From assembly GCA_023150805.1 (NCBI GenBank), contig JAKLKF010000057.1:1-46710 (forward strand): a DNA stretch of 46,710 nucleotides, read 5' to 3'. A model generated the notes under the pieces. It saw only the letters and a list, made by a program, of their open reading frames with translations. It had not been told where the DNA came from and searched no databases. Source of the stretch: Myxococcota bacterium. Its GTDB lineage: Bacteria > Myxococcota_A > UBA796 > UBA2385. Positions 38,113 through 46,629 of this stretch are shown here, piece after piece; the stretch's first letter is position 1, and each line of letters begins with the position of its first letter. Made by a program: the position numbers and the translations under genes.

Positions 38113-39417
38113 GTGCCCCCCTCCCCCCGCCTGGGCCTGCGCGAGAACCTGCCGCAGTTCAGCCTGCTCGTGCTGGTCAACGCCTTCGTCGGCGCCATGG
38201 TCGGCATGGAGCGCGCCATCCTGCCGGCCATCGCCCAGGAGCAGCTCCAGCTCGCCGCCAGCGTCGGCGTGCTCTCCTTCATCGTCGTCTTCGGCCTGAG
38301 CAAGGCGCTCACCAACTACGTCGCCGGCCGCCTGTCGGACGCCGTCGGCCGCAAGGCCGTCCTGGTCGCCGGCTGGTTGGTGGCGGCCCCCGTGCCCTTC
38401 CTGCTGATGTGGGCCCCCTCGTGGGCCTGGGTGCTGGTCGCCAACCTCTTCCTGGGCGTCAGCCAGGGCCTGACCTGGTCCACCGCCGTCATCATGAAGA
38501 TCGACCTGGCCGGGCCCAAGCAGCGGGGCCTGGCCATGGGCCTCAACGAGTTCGCCGGCTACTTCGCCGTCGCCCTCTCCGCCGCCGCCACCGGCTTCGT
38601 CGCCGCGCGCTTCGGCCTGCGGCCAGAGCCCTTCTACCTGGGCGTCGTCTACGTCGTCGCCGGCCTGCTGCTGTCGGTCCTGCTGGTCCGCGAGACCCAC
38701 GGCCACGTCACGGTGGAGAGCGACGGCGCCGAGCGTGGGCCCCTGCCCTCCCAGCGGCAGATCTTCGCGCGCACCACCCTGGCCGACCGCGACCTGTCGG
38801 CCGTGACCCAGGCCGGCCTGGTCAACAACCTCAACGACGGCATGTCGTGGGGCCTGTTCCCGCTGCTGTTCGCCGCCGCGGGCCTGGACCTGGCCCAGGT
38901 CGGCCTGCTGGCCGCGCTGTACCCCGCCGTCTGGGGCATCGGGCAGCTCTTCACCGGCGGCCTGTCCGACCGCATCGGCCGCAAGGGCCTGATCGCCGGC
39001 GGCATGGGGGTGCAGGCCCTGGGCATGGCTGTCGTCGCCGGGGCGCCAGCGCTGCTCCCACCAACGGGGCTGCTGCCCGCCTTCGCGACCGGCCAGGTCC
39101 TGCTCGGCCTGGGCACGGCCATGGTCTACCCCACCCTGCTCGCCGCCATCGGCGACGTCGCCCACCCCGCCTGGCGGGCCAGCGCCGTCGGCGTCTACCG
39201 CCTGTGGCGAGACCTGGGCTACGCCTTCGGCGCCTTGCTGGCCGGGCTGGTCGCCGACGCGCTGGGCCTGTCCGCCGCCGTCTGGGCGGTCGCCGCGCTG
39301 ACCGCCGCCTCGGGCGGGGTGGTGCTGGTGCGGATGCGCGAGACGCTGGGGAGGGGGGGTGCTCAGCCCGCTCCCGGTCCGCCCACCTCGAAGCCGGAGC
39401 CCCGCCATGCCGCGTGA
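38113..39417 (+). CDS. Major facilitator superfamily transporter
   Basis: 434 residues with ~12 hydrophobic helices. Motif A appears in both halves: GRLSDAVGRKAVLVAGW (~75-91) and GGLSDRIGRKGLIAGG (~275-290), strong MFS evidence. ENLPQFSLLVLVNAFVGAMVG and RAILPAIAQ open helix 1. The gene leads an operon with a rhodanese (11-bp overlap) and a DsrE-like protein, which suggests transport of a sulfur compound or a linked metabolite (inference). GTG start with GGAG is preferred over ATG 38074. Confidence 0.9.
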   Translation: MPPSPRLGLRENLPQFSLLVLVNAFVGAMVGMERAILPAIAQEQLQLAASVGVLSFIVVFGLSKALTNYVAGRLSDAVGRKAVLVAGWLVAAPVPFLLMWAPSWAWVLVANLFLGVSQGLTWSTAVIMKIDLAGPKQRGLAMGLNEFAGYFAVALSAAATGFVAARFGLRPEPFYLGVVYVVAGLLLSVLLVRETHGHVTVESDGAERGPLPSQRQIFARTTLADRDLSAVTQAGLVNNLNDGMSWGLFPLLFAAAGLDLAQVGLLAALYPAVWGIGQLFTGGLSDRIGRKGLIAGGMGVQALGMAVVAGAPALLPPTGLLPAFATGQVLLGLGTAMVYPTLLAAIGDVAHPAWRASAVGVYRLWRDLGYAFGALLAGLVADALGLSAAVWAVAALTAASGGVVLVRMRETLGRGGAQPAPGPPTSKPEPRHAA

Positions 39418-39742
39418 ACGGACCCTGTCCGACCTGCTCAACATGCTCGACACCGAGCAGCCCGTCGCGCTGGTCGACGTGCGATCCCCCGAGGACTACG
39501 CCGCCGGCCACCTGCCTGGCGCGCGCAACGTCCCGCTGCCCGACATCGAGGCCGCGCCCACCTCCCTGCCGCTCTCCCGGCCCATCGTGACCCTGTGCGG
39601 CAAGGGGGGCGGGCGCTCCGCCGCCGCCGCCGCCCTGCTGGAGGCCGCCGGCGCCGTCGACGTCGCCTCGCTCGCCGGCGGCACCGGGGCCTGGGCGGCC
39701 GCCGGTCACCCGCTCGCGACAGGACCCTCACCCCAGGAGTAG
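39407..39742 (+). CDS. Single-domain rhodanese
   Basis: 111 residues. VALVDVRSPEDYAAGHLPGA and RNVPLP are the CH2A-type signature; the active-site loop is CGKGGGRS with Cys 64, which would carry a persulfide. VASLAGGTGAWAAAGHPL ends the fold. It probably transfers sulfane sulfur to an acceptor such as the neighbouring DsrE-like protein. It starts inside the MFS stop region and is followed 4 bp later by the next gene, so all three are coupled. Confidence 0.93.
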   Translation: MPRERTLSDLLNMLDTEQPVALVDVRSPEDYAAGHLPGARNVPLPDIEAAPTSLPLSRPIVTLCGKGGGRSAAAAALLEAAGAVDVASLAGGTGAWAAAGHPLATGPSPQE

Positions 39743-39746
39743 CCCC

Positions 39747-40100
39747 ATGGCCCGCACCCTGTTCATCCTCAACGATCCCCCCTACGGCACCGAGCGCAGC
39801 TACAACGGCCTGCGCCTGGCCGGCGCCCTGGCCCGCCGCGACGGCCAACAGGTGCGCGTCTTCCTGATGGGCGACGCCGCGAGCTGCGCCATCGCCGGAC
39901 AGAAGACCCCCAACGGCTACTACAACCTGGAGCGCATGATCGCCGTCGTGACGCGCAAGGAGGGCCAGGTCGCCGTCTGCGGCACCTGCATGGACGGCCG
40001 CGGCATCCCCGAGGCCATGCTGACCGAGGGCAGCCGTCGCAGCACCCTGGAGGAGCTGGCCGACTGGACCCTGTGGGCCGAGCAGGTGCTGGTGTTCTGA
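39747..40100 (+). CDS. DsrE/DsrF-like sulfur-carrier family protein
   Basis: 117 residues. TLFILNDPPYGTERSYNGLRLAGALARRDG and VRVFLMGDAASCAIAGQKTP followed by YNLERMIAVVTRKEGQVAVCGTCMDGRG are typical of the DsrE-like family, with conserved Cys 78 and Cys 81 able to hold a persulfide. Length fits. Third gene of the MFS-rhodanese operon; a sulfur-relay partner role is the natural reading. Its stop lies 6 bp from the convergent membrane-anchored gene. Confidence 0.92.
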   Translation: MARTLFILNDPPYGTERSYNGLRLAGALARRDGQQVRVFLMGDAASCAIAGQKTPNGYYNLERMIAVVTRKEGQVAVCGTCMDGRGIPEAMLTEGSRRSTLEELADWTLWAEQVLVF

Positions 40101-40106
40101 GCCGGC

Positions 40107-41216
40107 TCAGCCGCCTGGCGCGGCCGCCAGCGCCTGCACCGCCGCGCGGCTGTCGGCCTCGCGCCCGGTGAGGCTCGTGGGATCGAAGGCCGAGGTCGAG
40201 AGCACCACCCGGCCGACCGGGTTGTAGAGCAGGCCGCGCAGGCTTCCGGGCGGGGCCAGGTCGAGCAGCTCGAGCGGGCCCACGCCCGGCACCTGGCCGG
40301 TCTGCACGCCCTCGACCACCGCCGCGCACCAGGCGCGGTGCCAGCCCACCGTCACCGCCGGGTCGTAGACCCATGCCACCTGCCACGAGGCCAGCCGCGG
40401 CGACCACCCCGCCGACGCCGGCAGCAGCGCCGGGTCCTGGGCGATCCGCACCAGCAGCCGCTCGGTGGCCGCGCACTCGTGGGCGATCGCCAGCGGCAGC
40501 ACCGGGCCCGCCGCCGCCAGCGCCGCCACCTCCTGCGCCAGCGCGGCCCGCTCCTGCGCCAGCGCCCGCCCCTCCTCCACGCCCTCCTCGGGCCCGGCCG
40601 GCGGCAGGGTCGGCAGCAGGCGCTGCAACTCGCCCGCGCCCAGCTCCACCAGGACCAGGCCGACCAGGGTCGGCAGCAGCCCGCCCCCCGCCTGCGCCAG
40701 CCGGTCCCCCAGCCGCAGGGGCAGCGCCGTCCAGCGCAGCCGCTCCACCGGGTCCGACGCGGCCCGCCCCCGCAGGATCGCCGCGCGCCCGATCTCCAGC
40801 AGGCGGGGGAGGTCCGGTCCCCGGGCGGTGTCCCAGAGATCCTGCGGCGGCGCGGTCAGCCTGGGCCGAGCCAGCACCGCCTCGACCTGGGCCAGCGAGT
40901 CGGTCCACGGCGTCCAGTCCGGCGGGGGCTCGTCCGGCGGGGGCTCGCCCTCGTCGGCCTCACCGACGGGCACGGCGTCCATGAGCGCGCGCCGGCCGTC
41001 CATGTCCAGCCCGGGCGCCGCGCGGGTGGCCGCCTCCAGGGCCGCCCAGGCCGCCGGGTCGGCGGCGGCGGGGGCGGCGAGGGGGATGGCCGGCTGGTCC
41101 AGGTAGCGGGCCTGGCGGGCCTGCTCGTCCCAACGCAGGCCGAGCCCGGCCAGCAGCAGCAGGGGCGGCAGCGCCAGCGGCAGCAGCAGCCAGCGGCGGC
41201 GGGAGGAGGAGGGCAC
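40107..41216 (-). CDS. Membrane-anchored protein of unknown function
   Basis: 369 residues from GTG 41216. Basic N-terminus, one transmembrane helix (WLLLPLALPPLLLLAGLGL, ~9-27), then a large, mostly helical, Ala/Leu-rich periplasmic domain. It has an acidic Pro-rich insert (EPPPDEPPPDW, from a 15-bp tandem repeat). No motif recognised. Its overall shape resembles other single-pass, helix-rich hypothetical proteins of deltaproteobacteria. The 262-bp upstream gap contains repeated sequence motifs that may regulate it. Confidence 0.7.
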   Translation of the reverse strand: MPSSSRRRWLLLPLALPPLLLLAGLGLRWDEQARQARYLDQPAIPLAAPAAADPAAWAALEAATRAAPGLDMDGRRALMDAVPVGEADEGEPPPDEPPPDWTPWTDSLAQVEAVLARPRLTAPPQDLWDTARGPDLPRLLEIGRAAILRGRAASDPVERLRWTALPLRLGDRLAQAGGGLLPTLVGLVLVELGAGELQRLLPTLPPAGPEEGVEEGRALAQERAALAQEVAALAAAGPVLPLAIAHECAATERLLVRIAQDPALLPASAGWSPRLASWQVAWVYDPAVTVGWHRAWCAAVVEGVQTGQVPGVGPLELLDLAPPGSLRGLLYNPVGRVVLSTSAFDPTSLTGREADSRAAVQALAAAPGG

Positions 41217-41306
41217 GGGCGCTCCGGCGCGGGGGGGCGAGGGTAGCACCGGGGCGGGGGGGGCCGATGGCTCCCCTCCCCACCTCCCCCACGCCTGAAC
41301 CTCCCT

Positions 41307-41471
41307 CTTCCGTACCGATCGACCTCCCCTCGCCCCTCGCCAGCTCCGCGCCGACCTCGCAAGTGCAGCAATCCCGTGGCCGCCCCGCTCACCGGCCGCG
41401 TCATCCCCCGCCGATCGGTACGCAAGAAGGGGTTTCACCCGCGGTCCGGTACGGAAGGCCGGGGTTCACCC
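41307..41471. repeat. Cluster of CTTnCGTACCG motifs, inverted and tandem
   Basis: CTTCCGTACCGATCG (41307-41321) is matched in inverted orientation by CGATCGGTACGCAAG (41412-41426), 14 of 15 positions. A further inverted copy, CGGTACGGAAG, lies at 41447-41457. The last two are each followed by GGGGTTTCACCC or GGGGTTCACCC, making a tandem unit with a 31-bp period. The cluster occupies the gap upstream of the membrane-anchored gene and downstream of the helicase gene. Confidence 0.7.
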
Positions 41472-41478
41472 CCCCGCC

Positions 41479-43929
41479 TCACCCCCACAACCCCGCCAGC
41501 TCCTCCTCGACCACCCTCCCCCGCCGCACGACCCAGTCCTCGGGGAAGAAGCCCTGGTACTCGCTCCTCAAGAACCGCTGGTCGATCAGCACGATCGCCC
41601 CCTTGTCCTGGGGCGTGCGGATCACCCGGCCGGCGGCCTGGACCACCCGCGCCATGCCGGGCACGAGCGAGGCGTAGCGGAAGCCGTGGCCGGTCTTGTC
41701 CTGGTACCACTGCTGCAGCAGCTTGCGCTCCAGGTCGGCCATGGGCAGGGCGGGGCCGACGATGACGGCGGCGAGCAGGGCGGCGCCGGGCAGGTCGACG
41801 CCCTCGGCGAAGATGCCGCCCAGCACGCCGAGCAGGACGTGGCCCTGGCCGCGGGCCATGGTGGCGAGCAGCTCGGCGCGGGCGGCCTCGGACATGCGGC
41901 GGTCCTGGACCAGGACGGGGCGCTCGCCCAGGTCGAGCAGGGGCAGCAGGTCGTCGCGCAGGGCGAAGCTGGAGCAGAAGACGGCGCAGTTGCCGGGCAC
42001 GGCGCGCACAGTGCGGCTGACCAGGTCGGCGGTGGCCTGGCGGTCGCGGGCGCGGTGGCGGTACTCGGTGCTGACCTGGGGCAGGACGACCACCCGGCGG
42101 TGCTCGGGCGGGAAGGGAGAGGGGAAGCGGGCGACGAGGCGGCGCTGGGCGGGGATGCCGGCGGCGTCGAGGAAGAAGTCGGGCGGCTCCAGGGTGGCGG
42201 AGAGCTGCACGCTGGCGGCCAGCTCCGCAAACAGAGGGCGCAGCACGGGGGCGGGGTCGCGGCAGAGCAGGGACAGGGAACAGTCCCCTCCCCCGCCGCC
42301 GAACAGTCCGCGCTGGCGACCGCCGCCCTGGCCCTCGGGCCCGGCCCGCCAGATGCAGACGGTCTCCTCGCCGGCGCGCTCCAGGGCGCTGCGCACGCGC
42401 AGCACACCCCGGGCGACCTCCAGCCAGGGGTCGAGCCCGCCGGCGCCGAGCTGCCCTTGCCCGAAGAGGGGGCGCTCGTGCTTGAGCAGGACGTAGTCCA
42501 TGGCGACGGCGTCGACGTCCTGGGCGAGCTGGCGCACTTCGGCGCGCGACAGGCCGTCGTCCAGGGGCAGGGCCACCTCGCCGCCCTGCTGGCGGGCCTG
42601 CTCGGCGCCCCCCTCCAGCCAGCGCTCGATGGCGCGGGCGACGTCGAGCACGCCCTGGTAGCGGGGGTCTGTGGACAGTGCGTCCACGGCCTGTCGCACC
42701 ATGGACAGATCGATCCGCGGCGAGGCATAGCCCATGGCCCGGTCGGGCAGGTTGTGGGCCTCGTCGACGACGACGATCCACTCGCCGGCGCCCTCCTGGA
42801 AGGGCTCCAGGCGCACGGCGGGGTCGAAGACGTAGTTGTAGTCGCCGACGACGACGTCGGCGCTGCGCACCAGGTCCAGCGTCAGCGCGAAGGGGCAGGC
42901 GGTGGCGGGGCCGGCGATGGCGACCACCTCGTCGGCGCCGACCTGGCCGAAGGCGCCCGGCAGGGCCCATGCCCGCTCGGACAGGCGCCCGTCGCGGACC
43001 TTGTCGTAGTAGCCGACGGCGTGCTGGCAGGCGTCGGGCCGGCAGGCGACGACCTCGTTCAGGCAGATCTTCTCGCGGGCGCGGATGCTGACGGCGCGCA
43101 GGGGCAGGCCCCGGGCGGCCATCGCGCGCAGGGCCTCCTCGGCCATGCGCTGCTGGGTGGTGCGGGCGGTGGCGAAGAAGACGCGGCGGTCGGTGGCCCA
43201 GGCGACCTGCAGGGCGCCGTGCAGCACGGCGGCGGTCTTGCCGTAGCCGGTGGGGGCGGTGAGCAGCAGGTGCCGGCCCTGCTGCAGCGCCTCGGCGACC
43301 TCCTGGGACAGGCGCTGCTGGCCGGGGCGCCAGTCGGGGTGGGCGAAGGGCACGGGGCCGGCGCGGCGCACGGCCAGCCAGGCCTGGCGCTGCTCGCGCT
43401 CGGTGATGATCCAGGTGAGCTGGCGGTCCAGCCAGGCGCCCAGCGAGGGATCGGCGGGCACGTGCAGCAGGCGCTGGAAGCCGTCGGCCAGGCTGATGAG
43501 CACGAGGCGCCCGAGCGCGGGCCGCCCCTCGGCGGACAGGAAGTACAGGTAGAGCTGGAGCTGCCGCGTCCACGACGGGAAGGCGTCGGCGCCCATCGTG
43601 GACAGTCGGCCGCCGGGCAGGGCGGTGGACTTGACCTCCTCGACGACCAGGTGCTCGCCCTCCTGCGACAGGCCGTCGACCCGGCCCTGGACCAGCACCT
43701 CCCAGCCGGCGACGATGCACCGGTGGCGGATGGTGACCTCGCGCTGGAAGGCGGCGTCGGCCTCGGCCCGGGCCCCCTGCCAGGCGACGTGGGCCTGCTG
43801 GCCTGCGCGCATCCGCGCCCGCGCCGACCAGGCGGCCTGCATGGAGAGGTGGCCCGAGGGCGGCCCGGCCTCGAGCAGGTCGTGCACGCCGAGCTCGAGG
43901 GTGCGGGTGGCGTCGTCGAAGCGGAGCAT
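41479..43929 (-). CDS. PD-(D/E)XK nuclease fused to XPD/Rad3-type iron-sulfur helicase
   Basis: 816 residues. N-terminal RecB/Cas4-like nuclease: GRVDGL (Asp 85), VVEEVKS (Glu 98, Lys 100), and RQLQLYLYFL as the QxxxY helix. The helicase follows: Walker A TAPTGYGKT (224-232), four Cys at 289, 296, 301 and 345 for a 4Fe-4S cluster, VVVDEAHNLPDRAM, VQLSATLEPPDFF, GGIFAEGVDLPGA and QAAGRVIR. XPD/DinG relatives unwind DNA 5' to 3'. A nuclease joined to it suggests DNA repair or processing of branched ends. ATG start. Downstream is the repeat-bearing gap. Confidence 0.9.
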   Translation of the reverse strand: MLRFDDATRTLELGVHDLLEAGPPSGHLSMQAAWSARARMRAGQQAHVAWQGARAEADAAFQREVTIRHRCIVAGWEVLVQGRVDGLSQEGEHLVVEEVKSTALPGGRLSTMGADAFPSWTRQLQLYLYFLSAEGRPALGRLVLISLADGFQRLLHVPADPSLGAWLDRQLTWIITEREQRQAWLAVRRAGPVPFAHPDWRPGQQRLSQEVAEALQQGRHLLLTAPTGYGKTAAVLHGALQVAWATDRRVFFATARTTQQRMAEEALRAMAARGLPLRAVSIRAREKICLNEVVACRPDACQHAVGYYDKVRDGRLSERAWALPGAFGQVGADEVVAIAGPATACPFALTLDLVRSADVVVGDYNYVFDPAVRLEPFQEGAGEWIVVVDEAHNLPDRAMGYASPRIDLSMVRQAVDALSTDPRYQGVLDVARAIERWLEGGAEQARQQGGEVALPLDDGLSRAEVRQLAQDVDAVAMDYVLLKHERPLFGQGQLGAGGLDPWLEVARGVLRVRSALERAGEETVCIWRAGPEGQGGGRQRGLFGGGGGDCSLSLLCRDPAPVLRPLFAELAASVQLSATLEPPDFFLDAAGIPAQRRLVARFPSPFPPEHRRVVVLPQVSTEYRHRARDRQATADLVSRTVRAVPGNCAVFCSSFALRDDLLPLLDLGERPVLVQDRRMSEAARAELLATMARGQGHVLLGVLGGIFAEGVDLPGAALLAAVIVGPALPMADLERKLLQQWYQDKTGHGFRYASLVPGMARVVQAAGRVIRTPQDKGAIVLIDQRFLRSEYQGFFPEDWVVRRGRVVEEELAGLWG

Positions 43930-43951
43930 CCCGCCCGTTAGCCGCCTGCGA

Positions 43952-44944
43952 TCAGAGCGGCGAGGCGCTGCCCGGCAGGGGCTCGGAGCGCACGTAGATG
44001 CCGCGGTCGCCGACGGCCAGCATCACCGAGCTGCCCGGGGGCAGGGCCAGGTACTCCTGGCCGGCGGCGATCTCCATCATGCGGCCGTCGATCAGCGTGG
44101 CGGTGCCCGCCAGGCTGCTGCCGCTGCTGACGACCAGGCGCCCGTCGGGGGCCAGGCGCACCCAGCCGCCGAGGGTGCTGACGCGCTGGCCGGGGACCAG
44201 GTGGCCCACGCTCTTCCACTCGCCCCGCTTCTGGGCCCACACCTCGGCCGGTGGAGGGGCGGCGACGCGGTTGGGGGCCGGCTTGACCAGGGCGCGGGGG
44301 GTCTGCTCCGGGTCGGTCGAGGACACGCGCGGCAGGGGCGAGGGGCGGGTCAGGCTGGGCGCGTCGTCGAAGGGCTGGCCGCCGAAGGGCACGGTGGGCC
44401 GGGGCAGGTCGACGGTGGCGGTGCGCAGCTCACCGGTCAGGCCGACCTCGGTCGCCCGGTCGCCGGCGCCGCGGAAGGGCACCTCGTCCAGGGACAGGGT
44501 GCCGCCGTCGTCCTGCAGGTCGTCCAGGTCGAGATCGTCGGACTCCTCGAAGTCTTCGGAGGCCTCGACCTCGACCAGCTCGCGGGTCAGGCCGTCGTGC
44601 GCGGTGACCTCGCCGGCCGAGGGCGGCGCGCTGGCGGCCAGGTTGCGCAGGGCGCGGGGGCGCCTGGGCGCCTCCTCGGTCGGCAGGGCGCCCGGGCCGG
44701 TCCGCGTGGGCTCGGGCAGGGGCATGGTGAAGTCGTCGCCGCGCAGGCGCGGCAGGGCGTGCGGCACCTCGTCCAGGCCGCCGGCCTGCACGCCCAGCGC
44801 CTCGGCCGAGGCGGTGAAGCGCGCGACGACTGCCCCCGTCGCCAGGTCCACCATCTTCATCTCGAGGGGCTCGTCGCCCAGCGACCAGCTCCCCAGCAGG
44901 CGGCCGTTGCGTTCGATGCGCAGGACGAGGCGAGCAGAGGACAC
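43952..44944 (-). CDS. Acidic, low-complexity protein of unknown function
   Basis: 330 residues from GTG 44944. A ~50-residue beta-like N-terminal domain (ARLVLRIERNGRLLGSWSLG) is followed by a long disordered region rich in Pro, Glu and Asp (FEESDDLDLDDLQDDGG). The C-terminal ~100-residue part (SVGHLVPGQRVSTLGGWVRL, then LIDGRMMEIAAGQEYLALPP) looks like a small beta domain. The layout recalls myxobacterial scaffold or FHA-adjacent regulatory proteins, but no defined domain is seen. It is 22 bp upstream of the helicase gene and divergent from the carboxypeptidase. Confidence 0.6.
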   Translation of the reverse strand: MSSARLVLRIERNGRLLGSWSLGDEPLEMKMVDLATGAVVARFTASAEALGVQAGGLDEVPHALPRLRGDDFTMPLPEPTRTGPGALPTEEAPRRPRALRNLAASAPPSAGEVTAHDGLTRELVEVEASEDFEESDDLDLDDLQDDGGTLSLDEVPFRGAGDRATEVGLTGELRTATVDLPRPTVPFGGQPFDDAPSLTRPSPLPRVSSTDPEQTPRALVKPAPNRVAAPPPAEVWAQKRGEWKSVGHLVPGQRVSTLGGWVRLAPDGRLVVSSGSSLAGTATLIDGRMMEIAAGQEYLALPPGSSVMLAVGDRGIYVRSEPLPGSASPL

Positions 44945-45068
44945 GGGCCGGCTCCGTGGGCCCCACGGCGGGGCACCGCGACGGTAGCACGCACCACCGC
45001 GGCGCCTTGCGACAGCTTCGTGAACGCGCGGGGCGCGATAGGAGCCGCCCCCTTCGCACGGGAGCCAC

Positions 45069-46568
45069 ATGGACACCGAGACCGCCTGGAAGCACCTGAC
45101 CGACCGCGTGCGCGAGCTCAAGGACCTGGGGGGCATCGACGGCCTGCTGGAGTGGGACCAGCACGTCTGGATGCCCGCCGCCGGCGGCGCCTACCGGGGT
45201 CGCCACAAGGCGCTGATCTCCCGCCTGCTGCACGAGGGGCTGGTCGACCCGGCCCTGGGCGAGTGGCTGGACACCGTCGCCGCCGACCCGGCGACCGCGG
45301 CCGACCCGGTCCGGACCGCCGCGGTGCGCAACCTGCGCCGCCAGCGCGACCGGGCGTGCAAGCTGCCGGCCAGCCTGGTCCAGGCCCAGGCCCAGGCGAC
45401 CAGCGACGGCTTCGCGGCCTGGGTCCAGGCGCGCGGCAGCGAGGACTACGCGGCCTTCGCCGGCCCGCTCTCGCACATCGTCGACCTGGCCCGCCAGGAG
45501 GCCGCCTGCCTGGGTCCCGTCGCCCACCCCTACGACGCCCTGGTCGGTCGCCACGACCCGGGCATGGACCTTGCACGCCTGCAGGGGCTGTTCACGCCGC
45601 TGACCGCCGCCCTGGTCGACCTGCTCGACCGGATCCGGGGCGCCGCCCCCCTGGCCCCCCACCCGGTCGCCGTGCCGGTCGACGCCCAGCGTCGCATCCA
45701 CCGCCGCGTCGCCCAGGCCCTGGGCTTCGACCTGGAGCGCGGCCGCCTGGACGAGGCCCACCACCCCTTCACGATGGGCGTGGGCCCCCAGGACGTGCGC
45801 CTGACCACCCGCTACTTCCCCGGCGACCTGCTGGCCGGCCTGCTGGGCACGGTGCACGAGGCCGGGCACGGCATGTACGAGCAGGGCATGCCCGAGGCGC
45901 TGGCCGGCAGCACGGTCGACGACGCCGCCAGCACCGGCATGCACGAGAGCCAGAGCCGCTTCTGGGAGAACGTCATCGGCCGCAGCCGCCCCTTCCTGGC
46001 CTGGCTGCAGGGGGTCGTGCGGGAGGAGGCGGGGGTCGAGTTCGACCTGGACGCCGTCTACGCCAGCGCGAACCGCGTCGCGCCCTCGCACATCCGGGTC
46101 GAGGCGGACGAGGTCACCTACAACCTGCACATCGCGCTGCGCGCCCGGCTGGAGGCGGCCCTGCTGGGCGGCGACCTGTCGGTGGCCGAGCTGCCCGGCG
46201 CCTGGGACGACCTGGCCCAGGAGCTGCTGGGCCTGCGGCCCGAGCGCCCCAGCCAGGGCGTGCTCCAGGACGTCCACTGGGGCGCGGGGCTGCTGGGCTA
46301 CTTCCCCAGCTACACGCTGGGCAACGTCTACGCCGCCGCCCTGAGCGAGCGCCTCTCCGCCGACCTGCCCGACCTGTGGCCGCGCGTGGGCCAGGCCGAC
46401 TTCGCGCCCGTGCTGGGCTGGCTGCGCGACAAGGTCCACGCCCGCGGCCACCTGCAGGACGGCGCCGAGCTGGTCGCCGCGCTGTGCCCCGGGCGGGACC
46501 CGGTCGCCGCCTTCGTCGCCCACGTCGAGGCCCGGCACGGCCGCCTGTACGGGGTCGCGCGGGGCTGA
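45069..46568 (+). CDS. Thermostable-type carboxypeptidase Taq (M32 metallopeptidase)
   Basis: 499 residues, the usual length. The zinc motif is HEAGH (His 263, Glu 264, His 267) with the third ligand in MHESQSRFWEN (Glu 293). RVEADEVTYNLHI, DVHWGAGLLGYFPSYTLGN and the early LLEWDQHVWMPAAGG are all diagnostic of M32. It removes C-terminal residues in the cytoplasm. ATG start, about 124 bp from the divergent gene. A strong hairpin lies 37 bp beyond its stop. Confidence 0.96.
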   Translation: MDTETAWKHLTDRVRELKDLGGIDGLLEWDQHVWMPAAGGAYRGRHKALISRLLHEGLVDPALGEWLDTVAADPATAADPVRTAAVRNLRRQRDRACKLPASLVQAQAQATSDGFAAWVQARGSEDYAAFAGPLSHIVDLARQEAACLGPVAHPYDALVGRHDPGMDLARLQGLFTPLTAALVDLLDRIRGAAPLAPHPVAVPVDAQRRIHRRVAQALGFDLERGRLDEAHHPFTMGVGPQDVRLTTRYFPGDLLAGLLGTVHEAGHGMYEQGMPEALAGSTVDDAASTGMHESQSRFWENVIGRSRPFLAWLQGVVREEAGVEFDLDAVYASANRVAPSHIRVEADEVTYNLHIALRARLEAALLGGDLSVAELPGAWDDLAQELLGLRPERPSQGVLQDVHWGAGLLGYFPSYTLGNVYAAALSERLSADLPDLWPRVGQADFAPVLGWLRDKVHARGHLQDGAELVAALCPGRDPVAAFVAHVEARHGRLYGVARG

Positions 46569-46604
46569 GGAGGCGGGGAGCCCCTCACCCGCCGCTGCGC
46601 GGCA

Positions 46605-46629
46605 CCCTCTCCCCCGCCGGGGGAGAGGG
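46605..46629. terminator. GC-rich hairpin after the M32 gene, part of a repeated element
   Basis: CCCTCTCCCCC-GCC-GGGGGAGAGGG is a perfect 11-bp inverted repeat with a 3-base loop. It has no T-run. The right arm GGGGGAGAGGG recurs at 46696-46706, at the window's end, suggesting a dispersed REP-like element that also may act as a terminator or mRNA stabiliser. Confidence 0.6.
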
